From: Peptococcaceae bacterium BRH_c4a
Lineage (GTDB): Bacteria > Bacillota > Desulfotomaculia > Desulfotomaculales > Desulfocucumaceae
Length of the DNA: 64,000 nucleotides
Assembly: GCA_000961585.1 (NCBI GenBank)
Contig: LADN01000070.1
Coordinates: 62,001 to 126,000, forward strand
Direction: 5' to 3'
In this document: one piece after another, positions 48,213 through 56,461 of the stretch
Numbering within the stretch: the stretch's first letter is position 1
Layout: every line of letters starts with the position of its first letter
Program-made: the position numbers and the translations under genes
The notes under the pieces: generated by a model
The model's database searches: none
Seen by the model: only the letters and a program-made list of their open reading frames with translations
What the model was told of the DNA's origin: nothing

Positions 48213-49461
48213 AACTGCCCAAGATTTATGCACTGGATGTGGGTCCTGCCAGGGAATCTGCCCAAAAGGGGCGATTTCTCTTGAAATAGATTCCTTGGAA
48301 GGGTTTTACAAGCCAAACGTAGATAGTGAACTCTGCACAGAGTGCGGGCAGTGTTTAAAGGTTTGCCCGGGTGAAAAAATGGATTTTCATTCGCTTGAGC
48401 AATCTGTGTTCGGAAGGACAAGAACCGATCAGTTGCTGGGTGTTTTTAATAATTGCTACGTGGGCCATTCCACAGATTCCGAGTTACGCTTTGCGTCATC
48501 TTCCGGAGGCTTGGTTACTGAATTGCTACGAACCGTTTTGGATCATGGGCTGATAGATGGTGTTGCAGTGACAGCCATCAAAATGAACCCAAACGGGGAA
48601 CTCCAGCCAACACCTTACATAGCCAGAACGAGCAGCGAGGTTATGTCAGCCATTGCTTCAAAATACGCCCCCGTTGCCACAAACACCTGTATAAGTGAAA
48701 TAATGAGAACCAATGGCCGCTATGCCTTAGTTGGTTTGCCATGCCATATACACGGGATAAGAAAAATGCAGGATACTATCCCGGTACTTAAAAAAAGAAT
48801 CGTATTTTGTTTGGGGCTGTTTTGTGCTAAAAACATAAGACTTACGGGCACTTATTACCTGCTTGAAAAATTAAAGATCGATAGGAAAAAGATAAAATCA
48901 CTTTCATACCGTGGCCAAGGATGGCCTGGAGGAATGAGCATATTGTGTCATGACGGAAGTTCTTATTTTCTTACAACTGGTGATTATTATAAACCAGACT
49001 TCGACGCATTCACGATACCCCGTTGCTCGGTTTGCTGCGATCAGACCAATGAATTGGCAGATTTATCCTGCGGTGACGCTTGGCACATTGTGAAAAACGA
49101 TTTTCAGGGCAGTTCGGTGATAATCGTGCGCAGCGCCCCAGGAACTGAACTAATATCCTATGCTTTAAGAAAAGCCAGGATAAAACTTACAGAAGCAGAT
49201 CCCGGTGCAATCATCAAGTCCCAGGGAGGTTTTAAGTACAAAAAACGTGATATTGCAGGACGTATTACTTTGCGTAAAGCAATGGGCAAAAGGAGCCCGG
49301 AATACATTGGTATTAAATATACCGCAGCCAACGCGACCACCTATATTAACGCAATTAGTACAGCACTGAAAATGACACTAGCATCAAAAAAAGAACTATG
49401 GCCCTTTTTAAAGCTTTACTGCAACTCTACGGCTAAACTTGCGAATTTATATAACAAATAA
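48181..49461 (+). CDS. FrhB-like (F420 hydrogenase/dehydrogenase beta) iron-sulfur protein
   Basis: Start at ATG 48181 with AAAAGGAG upstream. The 426-residue protein begins with two [4Fe-4S] motifs (CTGCGSCQGICP and CTECGQCLKVCP), followed by the FrhB N- and C-terminal domains (FASSSGGLVTELL, GLPCHIHGIRKMQ, CLGLFCAKNIR, DLSCGDAW). FrhB proteins bind FAD and pass electrons to F420 or other carriers. Copies beside pyruvyl transferases are common in polysaccharide loci, where the role is unclear but may be a sugar reduction. Cluster Cys are all present. Confidence 0.88.
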   Translation: MATGAHPHNIKTAQDLCTGCGSCQGICPKGAISLEIDSLEGFYKPNVDSELCTECGQCLKVCPGEKMDFHSLEQSVFGRTRTDQLLGVFNNCYVGHSTDSELRFASSSGGLVTELLRTVLDHGLIDGVAVTAIKMNPNGELQPTPYIARTSSEVMSAIASKYAPVATNTCISEIMRTNGRYALVGLPCHIHGIRKMQDTIPVLKKRIVFCLGLFCAKNIRLTGTYYLLEKLKIDRKKIKSLSYRGQGWPGGMSILCHDGSSYFLTTGDYYKPDFDAFTIPRCSVCCDQTNELADLSCGDAWHIVKNDFQGSSVIIVRSAPGTELISYALRKARIKLTEADPGAIIKSQGGFKYKKRDIAGRITLRKAMGKRSPEYIGIKYTAANATTYINAISTALKMTLASKKELWPFLKLYCNSTAKLANLYNK

Positions 49462-49479
49462 AAAAGGATTGAACAAAAA

Positions 49480-50820
49480 ATGACCAATCGCTGCGGAGAA
49501 GTTTCTTCGTTTTTTATAAAAGGTTATCTGCATAACATTTGCTTTGGCGCCTGGAAATCAAAGCTTTACCAAAATGCATTCTATCTTTCACTCAATACTA
49601 TGACCACCTCTCTACTGGGTTTTGTCTTTTGGAATCTCATGACCCATTTTTTTACCCCAGCACAGGTAGGCATCGGATCATCTCTGGTTGCTGCTTCAAG
49701 CCTGGTTGCACTGCTAGCCAACATGGGTCTTGGAATAGGACTGATCCGGTTCCTCCCGGGTGCAAATGAAAAAGCTGAAAGATTAATTAACGCCACTTTT
49801 ACTTTATCGGGAGCTTTGTGCATAATTGGTGCACTTGTATACCTGACCGGGATAAGGCTATTTTCCCCTCCCCTGGGATTTGTGTTCGAAAGCCCCTGGA
49901 TGGCAAGTTTTTTTGTTATTTTTACCTTGGCCGGTTCGTTATCCATATTAACCGACAACTCTTTAATAGCAGGCCGAGTATCTCAATATATTTTAATCAA
50001 GAACTTTATGATTAGTATTTTAAAAATTCCCTTAGCGATTATTGCCTTCAAATCTCAATATGGATATGGAATTTTTACTGCTACCGGAACATCCCTATTA
50101 ATAGTTACTTTTTTGTCCTGGTTTACCTTCTTGCCTAAGGTTTATAAAGGATATACCCCCCGTCCAGCTATTGAGAAAGATATGACATTAAAGATGTTGC
50201 CCTATTCTTTCGCAAATTACATGGCTAACCTGCTAAACCAGGCTCCTTCATACATTTATCCTCTGATTGTTTTATATATTTCAGGACCAGAAGAAAGCGC
50301 ATATTTCTGGATTGCCTGGATGATGACCATGGTGCTTTCAATTATTCCCGGGAGCGTATCGCTATCCCTTTTTGCAGAGGGCTCTCACAACTCAAATAAA
50401 ATAGGCCACAACGGTAAGAGAGTTTTACTCCTAACAATATTGATTACAATACCGGCGGTTGGTTCCATCCTTTTGCTTTGTAATTGGCTCCTTGGCATTT
50501 TCGGCCCGGGATATTCAGAGCACGGTTCCGCTGTAGTCCGTCTTCTGTCCCTGGCAATTATTCCACAGTCAGTAAACAATCTTTTTATAACGGTTAACCA
50601 GGTAAAGAAAAGAGCCAAGCTAATTGTTGTCCAAACAGGTGCTCAGGCCACCATTTCCATAGGACTGGGCTACTGGATGTTGGAGCATTGGGGGTTAAAA
50701 GGCTTGGGTATGGCTTATACCTTTGCTCATTTAACGATAGCCGCAATTGTTATTTGGCCGTTACTTAAATCCTTAAATGAAAAACCGAATAGAATCATAG
50801 AAGTTAAAGAAAGGAATTGA
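49480..50820 (+). CDS. Wzx-type polysaccharide flippase
   Basis: A 446-residue membrane protein with about 12-14 helices and the MATE/MVF-like layout of oligosaccharide flippases. An amphipathic N terminus is followed by YLSLNTMTTSLLGFVFW, the repeated G-x-G-x2-RFLPG region (GLGIGLIRFLPGA) and charged loops. It would flip lipid-linked repeat units to the outer leaflet for polymerisation. Start ATG 49480; the next gene begins 2 bases after its stop. Confidence 0.88.
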   Translation: MTNRCGEVSSFFIKGYLHNICFGAWKSKLYQNAFYLSLNTMTTSLLGFVFWNLMTHFFTPAQVGIGSSLVAASSLVALLANMGLGIGLIRFLPGANEKAERLINATFTLSGALCIIGALVYLTGIRLFSPPLGFVFESPWMASFFVIFTLAGSLSILTDNSLIAGRVSQYILIKNFMISILKIPLAIIAFKSQYGYGIFTATGTSLLIVTFLSWFTFLPKVYKGYTPRPAIEKDMTLKMLPYSFANYMANLLNQAPSYIYPLIVLYISGPEESAYFWIAWMMTMVLSIIPGSVSLSLFAEGSHNSNKIGHNGKRVLLLTILITIPAVGSILLLCNWLLGIFGPGYSEHGSAVVRLLSLAIIPQSVNNLFITVNQVKKRAKLIVVQTGAQATISIGLGYWMLEHWGLKGLGMAYTFAHLTIAAIVIWPLLKSLNEKPNRIIEVKERN

Positions 50821-50822
50821 AA

Positions 50823-51434
50823 ATGAAAAATTATTTTCTTGTAATTCCCCTGGTTATTTTAATTATTGTAGGTATCTCTGCAAAGAAAAACGAAACCTTA
50901 AGCAAAAATAGAGAAACTAAAATAATATATGTTGCGGCGGCGAACTCAATTTCTCTGTCAAAATCTCAAGCAAACTACATCTGCGATGGAACTAATGACG
51001 AAGTTGTTATACAAAACGCCATTAATGAAAATAATGGCAAAAAAGTGGTTCTTTTAGAGGGTGTCTACAATAAGGATAATGCCGAAGGGATATCTATTCA
51101 GTCAGCCACTGAAATAGAGCTGGATGGAGCCATAATTAATCTAAACAAATTGGATACCGATGCTTGCATATTCACCAATTCGGACCATACCCGTGGTAAC
51201 AGCAATATAAAAATATGGGGCTCGGGGATCCTTAATGGAAACCGTCATTTAAGCACCACTGGAAATCATTACGCCGTTAACTTTGAAAATGTTAAAAAAA
51301 GCCTTGTTGAATTGTATATTGATAATTTCAGAACCCTAGAGGCAAGGTTGTATCAATCAGATTGCGTGGTTAGAAACCTGCGATTTTATAACACACCTAA
51401 AAAAGAAGAAAAAATAATGCAGTTTACTGAGTAG
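50823..51434 (+). CDS. Beta-helix (pectate-lyase-like) part of a gene interrupted by an in-frame TAG
   Basis: From ATG 50823 (AAAGGA upstream; a TTG at 50817 is also in frame) the product has a signal or anchor helix (YFLVIPLVILIIVGISA), then a right-handed beta-helix start (YICDGTNDEVVIQNAINEN, VVLLEGVYN, IKIWGSGILNGN). It stops at TAG 51432-51434, but the same frame continues without another stop through a jelly-roll and a deacetylase domain to 52547. The whole would be a 576-codon polysaccharide-modifying enzyme. The TAG could be a mutation, a suppressed stop or, less likely, a pyrrolysine codon. Confidence 0.7.
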   Translation: MKNYFLVIPLVILIIVGISAKKNETLSKNRETKIIYVAAANSISLSKSQANYICDGTNDEVVIQNAINENNGKKVVLLEGVYNKDNAEGISIQSATEIELDGAIINLNKLDTDACIFTNSDHTRGNSNIKIWGSGILNGNRHLSTTGNHYAVNFENVKKSLVELYIDNFRTLEARLYQSDCVVRNLRFYNTPKKEEKIMQFTE

Positions 51435-51515
51435 GAATCTGCCGACTGGTTATGGGTTGGAATTCCGGTATCTTGGTATATAGATAAATTATACCCCGCT
51501 TCCGGTGACACTTGC

Positions 51516-52547
51516 TTGAAGGTTACCATTGATAAAAACAAAACAGTACAACTATTTAACAGAAGCTGGGTAAAGGCAGGGGTAATACGAGATATGCGTT
51601 ACAACTGCATCTCCTTCTGGATGAAAATAGACGGAGATTATACCCTGGAAGAGCTACAGGAAATAGTGGCTATGGTGCGACTGGAATTTGACGGGGCCGA
51701 CGGCACAAAACCGATCACCTACAACACATACCTGAAAAGCTTTAATAGTACTGGTTGGGTCAGGGTTTTCCTGTATCCATGGAATATAAAAAGTTTAGAC
51801 CGCAATATGGATAAAATATGCAGATTAAAGCTGGTCTTTGACACCAATAATACGGGATCGTTAAAAGGCCCCTTTACTGTATGTATTGATGATATTACTC
51901 TAATACCCATAATAAGCGGGGGCAAGGTATGTTTTTCTGCAGATGACGGGCACTCTTCCTGGGAGAGTGTTGAAAATATATTAAACCAATATGGTTATAA
52001 GGGATGTTACAATGTTTTTCCAGCAAAAGATTACGCTGATGGTGAACATTACAGCGACATATTAGACACATTGAAGAAAATAACAGGAAATGGAGGAGAA
52101 ATTGCCTCCCACAGTTATACCCATGACGTTCACAAAAATAATCTTTGGGAAGAGTTAACCCGCTCAAAAGAAACGTTGCAGAAAGATCATCTGGGAGAAA
52201 TAAATTTTATGGGCATTCCCGGAGGCTACAGTATTTGGACCGGTGACATGATTGCAGATTGCCACCAGGTATATTTCGGCGTTAGAAGCACCTTACCCAG
52301 TATTTGCTCAAAGGGTGAAAAAGTCCCTGTATTTAGTACGGTGCCAATTATTCTGTCAGATAACCTTGAAAGCATAAAGAATAAAATCGCCTGGGCGGTT
52401 AACAATCACGAAAATGTGGCGTTGTACTTCCACCGACTGGATGGTATTGACATGAATGAGGCACGTCTTCATGATATTTGCGAGTGGTTATATGACAAAG
52501 GAATTCCGGTTGTAAAATACTCGCATATGTTTCCAGACCGGAAGTAA
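51516..52547 (+). CDS. Polysaccharide deacetylase part downstream of the in-frame TAG
   Basis: The reading frame is the direct continuation of 50823-51434 after TAG; it is open from 51435. TTG 51516 is only the first possible internal start and lacks a ribosome site. Residues about 1-135 form a carbohydrate-binding-like jelly-roll (SFWMKIDG, YNTYLKSFNSTGWVRVFL). The rest is a NodB deacetylase with the Asp pair in FSADDGHSSW, His-x3-His in ASHSYTHD, and IPGGYSIWTGDM. Such enzymes remove N-acetyl groups from surface glycans. Translation likely depends on readthrough of the TAG or on internal initiation. Confidence 0.7.
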   Translation: MKVTIDKNKTVQLFNRSWVKAGVIRDMRYNCISFWMKIDGDYTLEELQEIVAMVRLEFDGADGTKPITYNTYLKSFNSTGWVRVFLYPWNIKSLDRNMDKICRLKLVFDTNNTGSLKGPFTVCIDDITLIPIISGGKVCFSADDGHSSWESVENILNQYGYKGCYNVFPAKDYADGEHYSDILDTLKKITGNGGEIASHSYTHDVHKNNLWEELTRSKETLQKDHLGEINFMGIPGGYSIWTGDMIADCHQVYFGVRSTLPSICSKGEKVPVFSTVPIILSDNLESIKNKIAWAVNNHENVALYFHRLDGIDMNEARLHDICEWLYDKGIPVVKYSHMFPDRK

Positions 52548-52563
52548 TGATAGAAAAATCTAC

Positions 52564-53199
52564 TTGATAAATAGTATTTTCAATCAAATTGAAAAGCCTT
52601 TTGGGAGGGATACGGCTGCGGCAATTGGGCTAGCCGCAATACACCTGGGCCGCAAAAACCCCCGTGAGATAATGGTGGTGCTGCCGGCAGACCATTATAT
52701 AAGCGGTGTTTCCCGGTTCAAGGAAGTTCTAAAAAGCGCAATGAACGCCTCAATGCGAGGAGAGGAAATAATTACGTTGGGGATTACCCCGGACAGGCCC
52801 GAGACAGGGTATGGTTATATAGAACGGGGATTTTTACATGATACCTTTGCCGGAATAACGGCCCACCGGGCCGCCCGCTTTCTGGAAAAGCCGGATTATA
52901 CAAGGGCGTTGGAGATTCTCTCTAGCGGAAATCATTTATGGAACAGCGGCATGTTTATCTGGCGGGTGGATCTTATCAAAAAACTTATTGAAAAACACAT
53001 TCCCGAACTGGTAAAGGGCCTTGGGGAAATTGAAGAAGCATTGGGCGGGGATCATTATGAGGGCGTACTGGAGCAGGTTTATTCACGACTACCCAGAGTT
53101 TCCATTGATTACGGTATCATGGAAAAAGAGGACAATGTTTTGGTGATGCCGGGTGATTTCGGCTGGGATGATATAGGCTCCTGGGCCATGCAATTTTGA
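52564..53199 (+). pseudogene. Fragment of mannose-1-phosphate guanylyltransferase
   Basis: The frame matches the middle of ManC-type enzymes (EKPFGRDTAAAIGLAA, VVLPADHYI, ETGYGYIERG, FLEKPDYTRA, NSGMFIWRVD and WDDIGSW) but lacks the first 90 or so residues with the GGxGTRxxP nucleotide motif, and breaks off after GSWAMQF. The frame has no ATG and its first start is a TTG without ribosome site, so it is a remnant. A functional copy elsewhere must supply GDP-mannose for Gmd. Confidence 0.75.
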
Positions 53200-53607
53200 G
53201 GGAGACACTGAATAACGGAAGGATTATCAGCCATACCCTGGTATTTGCCGCCCTGCTGTGGGTGATCGCCCTTTTGGCCCTACGGAAGGGCATGTACGGG
53301 CCGATGGCGGTTTCCTTCGGATCTTTTGCCCCACCTGGCGCTGGACCAGATGTGGCTAAAGCCGGCAACACTTTTCTGGCCTTTTTTGGGGTGGGAATTT
53401 CCTTACTCCAATAAAGATTTTCTTCTTGGCATCATTCAGAATCTGGATAAGCCCGGGGTATTCATCCCGGAAATATTGGGAGGGATGATACTGTTGGTTT
53501 TTATTCTGAACCGAAGGCGAAAAGCCATCCTATGGGCGGGCTGGAATCCAGAATCCAGAATAAGCTTGAGTGCCCTAAATAAGTATTCATCATATCTTGC
53601 TGTTTAA
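53196..53607 (+). pseudogene. Frameshifted YdjM-like (DUF457) membrane-bound hydrolase remnant
   Basis: Two frames together resemble the C-terminal two thirds of membrane metal-dependent hydrolases of the YdjM type: ISHTLVFAALLWVIALL and FGSFA in the first frame, then HLALDQMWLKPATLFWPFLG, YIPEI-like FIPEILGGMI in another. Removing one C from the CCCC run near 53328 joins them as SFAHLALDQMW. The N terminus is missing too. This is a decayed gene lying directly after the manC fragment. Confidence 0.6.
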
Positions 53608-53757
53608 ATATTCTTTGCACCCTGCAATTGTCTATTTAATATTTCTTTCCATAAATGACCTTTAATTTGTCCCGTTTCCTTTGATATCTTGGTCCTTTTT
53701 AAAATATCGGGCATTTGCGATAATAATTATGATCTGTATTCTTGTACAGCTCAGTTA
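53588..53757 (-). pseudogene. Relic of a HicA-like toxin gene
   Basis: Read leftward, this region matches the toxin gene at 55480-55698 nearly base for base (ELYKNTDHNYYRK, then KRTKIS and GQIKGHLWKEILNRQLQ in a shifted frame) but contains an internal stop and frameshifts and lacks the 5' end. It marks one half of a duplicated block whose other half is at 55480-56430. Confidence 0.7.
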
Positions 53758-53796
53758 TGAGTATTACAAAATCTAACAACAGGAGTGAAGCTATAA

Positions 53797-54636
53797 GTGA
53801 GCTTTGCAATTAAGAATGAATTCAAAGTCATTATAGGCCTGTCATTAATCCTGGTACTGTTGATCACCGCCGCTGACGTTCACACCCTGAGGGTGGCCCT
53901 GGGGCTGCCCTTCGTGTTGTTTTTCCCGGGATACACCCTCATCGCCGCCCTATTCCCCGGACGGGAGGATCTTGACGGGATAGAGCGGGTGGCTCTTAGC
54001 TTCGGCCTCAGCATCGCAGTGGTGCCACTCATTGGGCTGTTGCTGAACTACACACCGTGGGGCATACGGCTGTATCCCATCCTCTTTTCCTTGAACCTTT
54101 TCGTGCTGGCCATGTCGGTGCTGGGCTGGTACCGGCGGAAGGGGCTGCCGGAGGAAAAGCGGCTGGTGATAGGAATAAACATTTCCCTTCCCCAATGGAC
54201 GGAAATGAAAAAAGTGGACAGGGCACTTTCGGTGCTGCTGGCGGCTTCTATACTGTTTGCCGTTGGAACACTGGCTTACGTGATTACAACGCCCAAAATT
54301 GGGGAGAGATTCACCGAATTTTACATACTGGGACCCGGGGGAAAGGCCGAAGGATACCCAAGGGATCTTAAAGCGGGACAGGAAGGCAGCGTCATACTGG
54401 GGGCGGTCAACCACGAGTACGGCCCGGAAGAATACAGGGTGGAGATTAAGGCCAGAGACTACACCATCGGCGGGCTAAATCCCATAGCCCTGGACCACGA
54501 GGGCAAATTTGAAAACCCGGTAAAATTCATGCTTTTAGAGCCCGGCCAAAATATAAAGGTGAAGTTCCTGCTCTACCGTAAGGGAGACTGCGATCCGTAC
54601 AGGTCTCTCCACCTCTGGGTGAATGTGCTTCCCTGA
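53797..54636 (+). CDS. DUF1616-family membrane protein
   Basis: A 279-residue protein from GTG 53797 with AGGAGTGAAG upstream. Four membrane helices (about 12-30, 32-52, 68-88 and 92-112, including LPFVLFFPGYTLIAALFPG and RVALSFGLSIAVVPLIGLLL) precede a fifth (about 145-165) and an external beta-sandwich (FTEFYILGPGGKAEGYP to the end). This is the DUF1616 architecture, best known from archaea and some Clostridia; function unknown, envelope-linked. A shortened second copy exists at 56204-56420. Confidence 0.8.
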   Translation: MSFAIKNEFKVIIGLSLILVLLITAADVHTLRVALGLPFVLFFPGYTLIAALFPGREDLDGIERVALSFGLSIAVVPLIGLLLNYTPWGIRLYPILFSLNLFVLAMSVLGWYRRKGLPEEKRLVIGINISLPQWTEMKKVDRALSVLLAASILFAVGTLAYVITTPKIGERFTEFYILGPGGKAEGYPRDLKAGQEGSVILGAVNHEYGPEEYRVEIKARDYTIGGLNPIALDHEGKFENPVKFMLLEPGQNIKVKFLLYRKGDCDPYRSLHLWVNVLP

Positions 54637-54720
54637 AAAACTGTAATGCTCTTCCGTCAGAATCCAAAATATGACTTTGAGTCAGGTAGCTATGGCTTTT
54701 AGCAGCTGGACACTTCTTCC

Positions 54721-54942
54721 TCAGCGGGCAACCTGATAAATTACGGGGCGATATTTCGGTGGCGGCACGGGCTGATGCTCAGCAAGGGCTGCCTCTATCC
54801 ATGCTGCTTTAGCAATTTGAACCTGTTTCAGCGCTTCTTCGGGACTGCCGCCGAATGCGGAACAGCCGTCCAGGTCAGGAATATCGGCTATATACCCGCT
54901 GTCTTCTTCACTGTAAAAGATATTAATGTGATAATCCATCAT
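54721..54942 (-). CDS. HicB-type antitoxin
   Basis: A 73-residue protein with the HicB RNase H-like half: YHINIFYSEEDSGYIADIPD, then LDGCSAFGGSPEEALKQV and a short tail ending KYRPVIYQVAR. HicB proteins neutralise HicA toxins; this short type lacks a DNA-binding domain. It lies downstream of, and overlaps by 4 bases, the HicA-like gene on the same strand, the common hicA-hicB order. Confidence 0.85.
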   Translation of the reverse strand: MMDYHINIFYSEEDSGYIADIPDLDGCSAFGGSPEEALKQVQIAKAAWIEAALAEHQPVPPPKYRPVIYQVAR

Positions 54943-55163
54943 AAATCATCTCCCATTTTCAGATTATACCATTCAATCAGGCGTAAGAATTGACGTATCT
55001 GGTATGGTTTAGCCATGCCATCCACCTCTTGCAGGTTGATCAATTCCCGTATTTCCGGATGAAAGAAGATATGATGACTCCCGCTGACACGTGATAAACA
55101 AAAACCAAATGCCTGCACTAGAGAAACTATTTCAGTGAACCGAATGTTCTTCGATCCATCCAT
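54939..55163 (-). CDS. HicA-type toxin (mRNA interferase)
   Basis: A 74-residue protein with a dsRNA-binding-like fold: IVSLVQAFGFCLSRVSGSHH with the catalytic His in GSHHIFFHP, followed by INLQEVDGMAKPYQIRQFL, the standard end of HicA. HicA cleaves mRNA and stops growth until bound by HicB, whose gene follows with a 4-base overlap. It lies between the two copies of the duplicated HicA/DUF1616 block and may have been inserted there. Confidence 0.85.
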   Translation of the reverse strand: MDGSKNIRFTEIVSLVQAFGFCLSRVSGSHHIFFHPEIRELINLQEVDGMAKPYQIRQFLRLIEWYNLKMGDDL

Positions 55164-55479
55164 TGCTTTAGTATTTTTACAAGAATCTCATAGGCTTTTT
55201 AAGCCACAGAGAACACAGAGCCGAAAAAGGAAGCCAATTTAATTTAGTTTTCATTTTTCTCTGTGTCCTCTTTCCTTTCTATCTGAGTTCTGAAAATAGC
55301 AGTCAGCAATCAGCGGTCAGATCTCAGCTAGTAGTTATTCATGCCGCCAATGACAAGCGGCACCATCAAAGAATGAAAAAAGCTTTATTCTATTTGCCTG
55401 GAAGAAACGCTTAGAAATTCTGGATTCTGAATTCTGGGTACTGGATTCCGACAGAATAAGGTCTTCAGTATGAGGTATT
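55164..55479. repeat. Intergenic region with dispersed repeats
   Basis: No gene is visible. It contains CCACAGAGAACACAGAG (about 55204-55220) and TTCTCTGTGTCCTCT (55257-55271), an inverted and a direct copy of a repeat also present at 25081, and TTCTGGATTCTGAATTCTGG (near 55418) of the second repeat family. The region probably accumulates mobile short repeats. Confidence 0.5.
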
Positions 55480-55698
55480 TTATATTTTGCTATTGAAATA
55501 CTCTTTGGCAACCTGCAATTGCCTATTTAATATTTCTTTCCATAAATGACCTTTAATTTGACCCGTTCCTTTTGATATCTTGGTCCTTTTTAAAGTGCCG
55601 TCAGACATTTGCTTACGATAATAATAGTGATCGGTATCCTTGTATAGCTCCCAACCGTCGTTTTGGCAAAACCTTTTTAGCTCCTTCCAGCTAGGCAT
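55480..55698 (-). CDS. HicA-like toxin, second system
   Basis: A 72-residue protein (SWKELKRFCQNDGWELYKDT, then DHYYYRK and TGQIKGHLWKEILNRQLQ). The helix-strand pattern and the D-H replacing the usual S-x-H suggest a divergent HicA-family mRNA interferase. It overlaps the upstream antitoxin-like gene by 8 bases. A decayed copy of this gene is at 53588-53757. Confidence 0.65.
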   Translation of the reverse strand: MPSWKELKRFCQNDGWELYKDTDHYYYRKQMSDGTLKRTKISKGTGQIKGHLWKEILNRQLQVAKEYFNSKI

Positions 55699-56110
55699 CT
55701 ATTAAACTAACGACCCCGCTAATATCATTCTGTATCAGAACTTTAAGAACATAAGGAAAGTGCGGCTGACGGTTAAGGGAATTGTAATAAAGCTGGAAAT
55801 CCTTGAAATACTCATTGGCATACTCAACAAGTTCTTCAGCCAGTGCTTTTTTAGCCGATGTCTCGTCCTTTTCATTTACAACCAGGTCGAAATTGTCAAG
55901 AGTTGCCGTGACTGAACCATCCCCTTCGGTAACAAATCTGGCCTTAAATGTTCTATCTTTCAGTAATGCCATGGCATGATTTATTGACAGAGACAAAAAG
56001 CAGTCCCGATTTCGCTTTACTACCCCGGGTTTTTCATGAACAACCGTATCAATAAATTTGCCCCATTCCCTGCGGACATCAGTAGCATTCAGGATTCCCT
56101 GCATAAGCAT
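55691..56110 (-). CDS. Phd/HicB-like antitoxin, second system
   Basis: A 139-residue protein. The N terminus (ILNATDVRREWGKFIDTVVH, then EKPGVVKRNRD) is like the DNA-binding part of Phd/YefM antitoxins, and the C-terminal part (TLDNFDLVVNEKDETSAKKA) resembles a HicB-type partner region with a long helical tail. It precedes and overlaps a HicA-like toxin gene, so the pair is a toxin-antitoxin system with the antitoxin first. The family split is tentative. Confidence 0.65.
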   Translation of the reverse strand: MLMQGILNATDVRREWGKFIDTVVHEKPGVVKRNRDCFLSLSINHAMALLKDRTFKARFVTEGDGSVTATLDNFDLVVNEKDETSAKKALAEELVEYANEYFKDFQLYYNSLNRQPHFPYVLKVLIQNDISGVVSLIDA

Positions 56111-56203
56111 ACACCTCCACCTCCATTATATATAATAATCATAGTGTACGCAATGTACACTGTGATTATTACAAAATCTTAAGCAACAATGGAGTGAAAG
56201 GCA

Positions 56204-56420
56204 ATATTGGGAGCGGTCAACCACGAGTACGGCCCGGGAGAATACAGGGTGGAAAGTAAGGCCGACTATACCATCGGCGCTTTAAATCCCATAGCCCTGG
56301 ACCACGAGGGAAAGTTTGATAAACCGGTAAAATTCTCGCTATTAGAGCCCGGCCAAAATATAAAGGTGGAGTTCCTGCTCTACCGTAAGGGTGACGGCGA
56401 TCCGTACAGGTCTCTCCACC
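56204..56420 (+). pseudogene. Truncated DUF1616 copy with internal deletion
   Basis: This stretch matches codons about 200-270 of the gene at 53797-54636 (AVNHEYGPGEYRVESK, NPIALDHEGKFDKPVKF, FLLYRKGDGDPYRSLHL) and is preceded by a copy of that gene's 5' flank (ATTACAAAATCT with GGAGTGAA). The roughly 600 bases between were lost and the 3' end runs into other sequence. It is the second half of the duplicated block. Confidence 0.8.
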
Positions 56421-56461
56421 TACCTATTACCTATTACCTCTGTCAACAAAATCATGGCATG

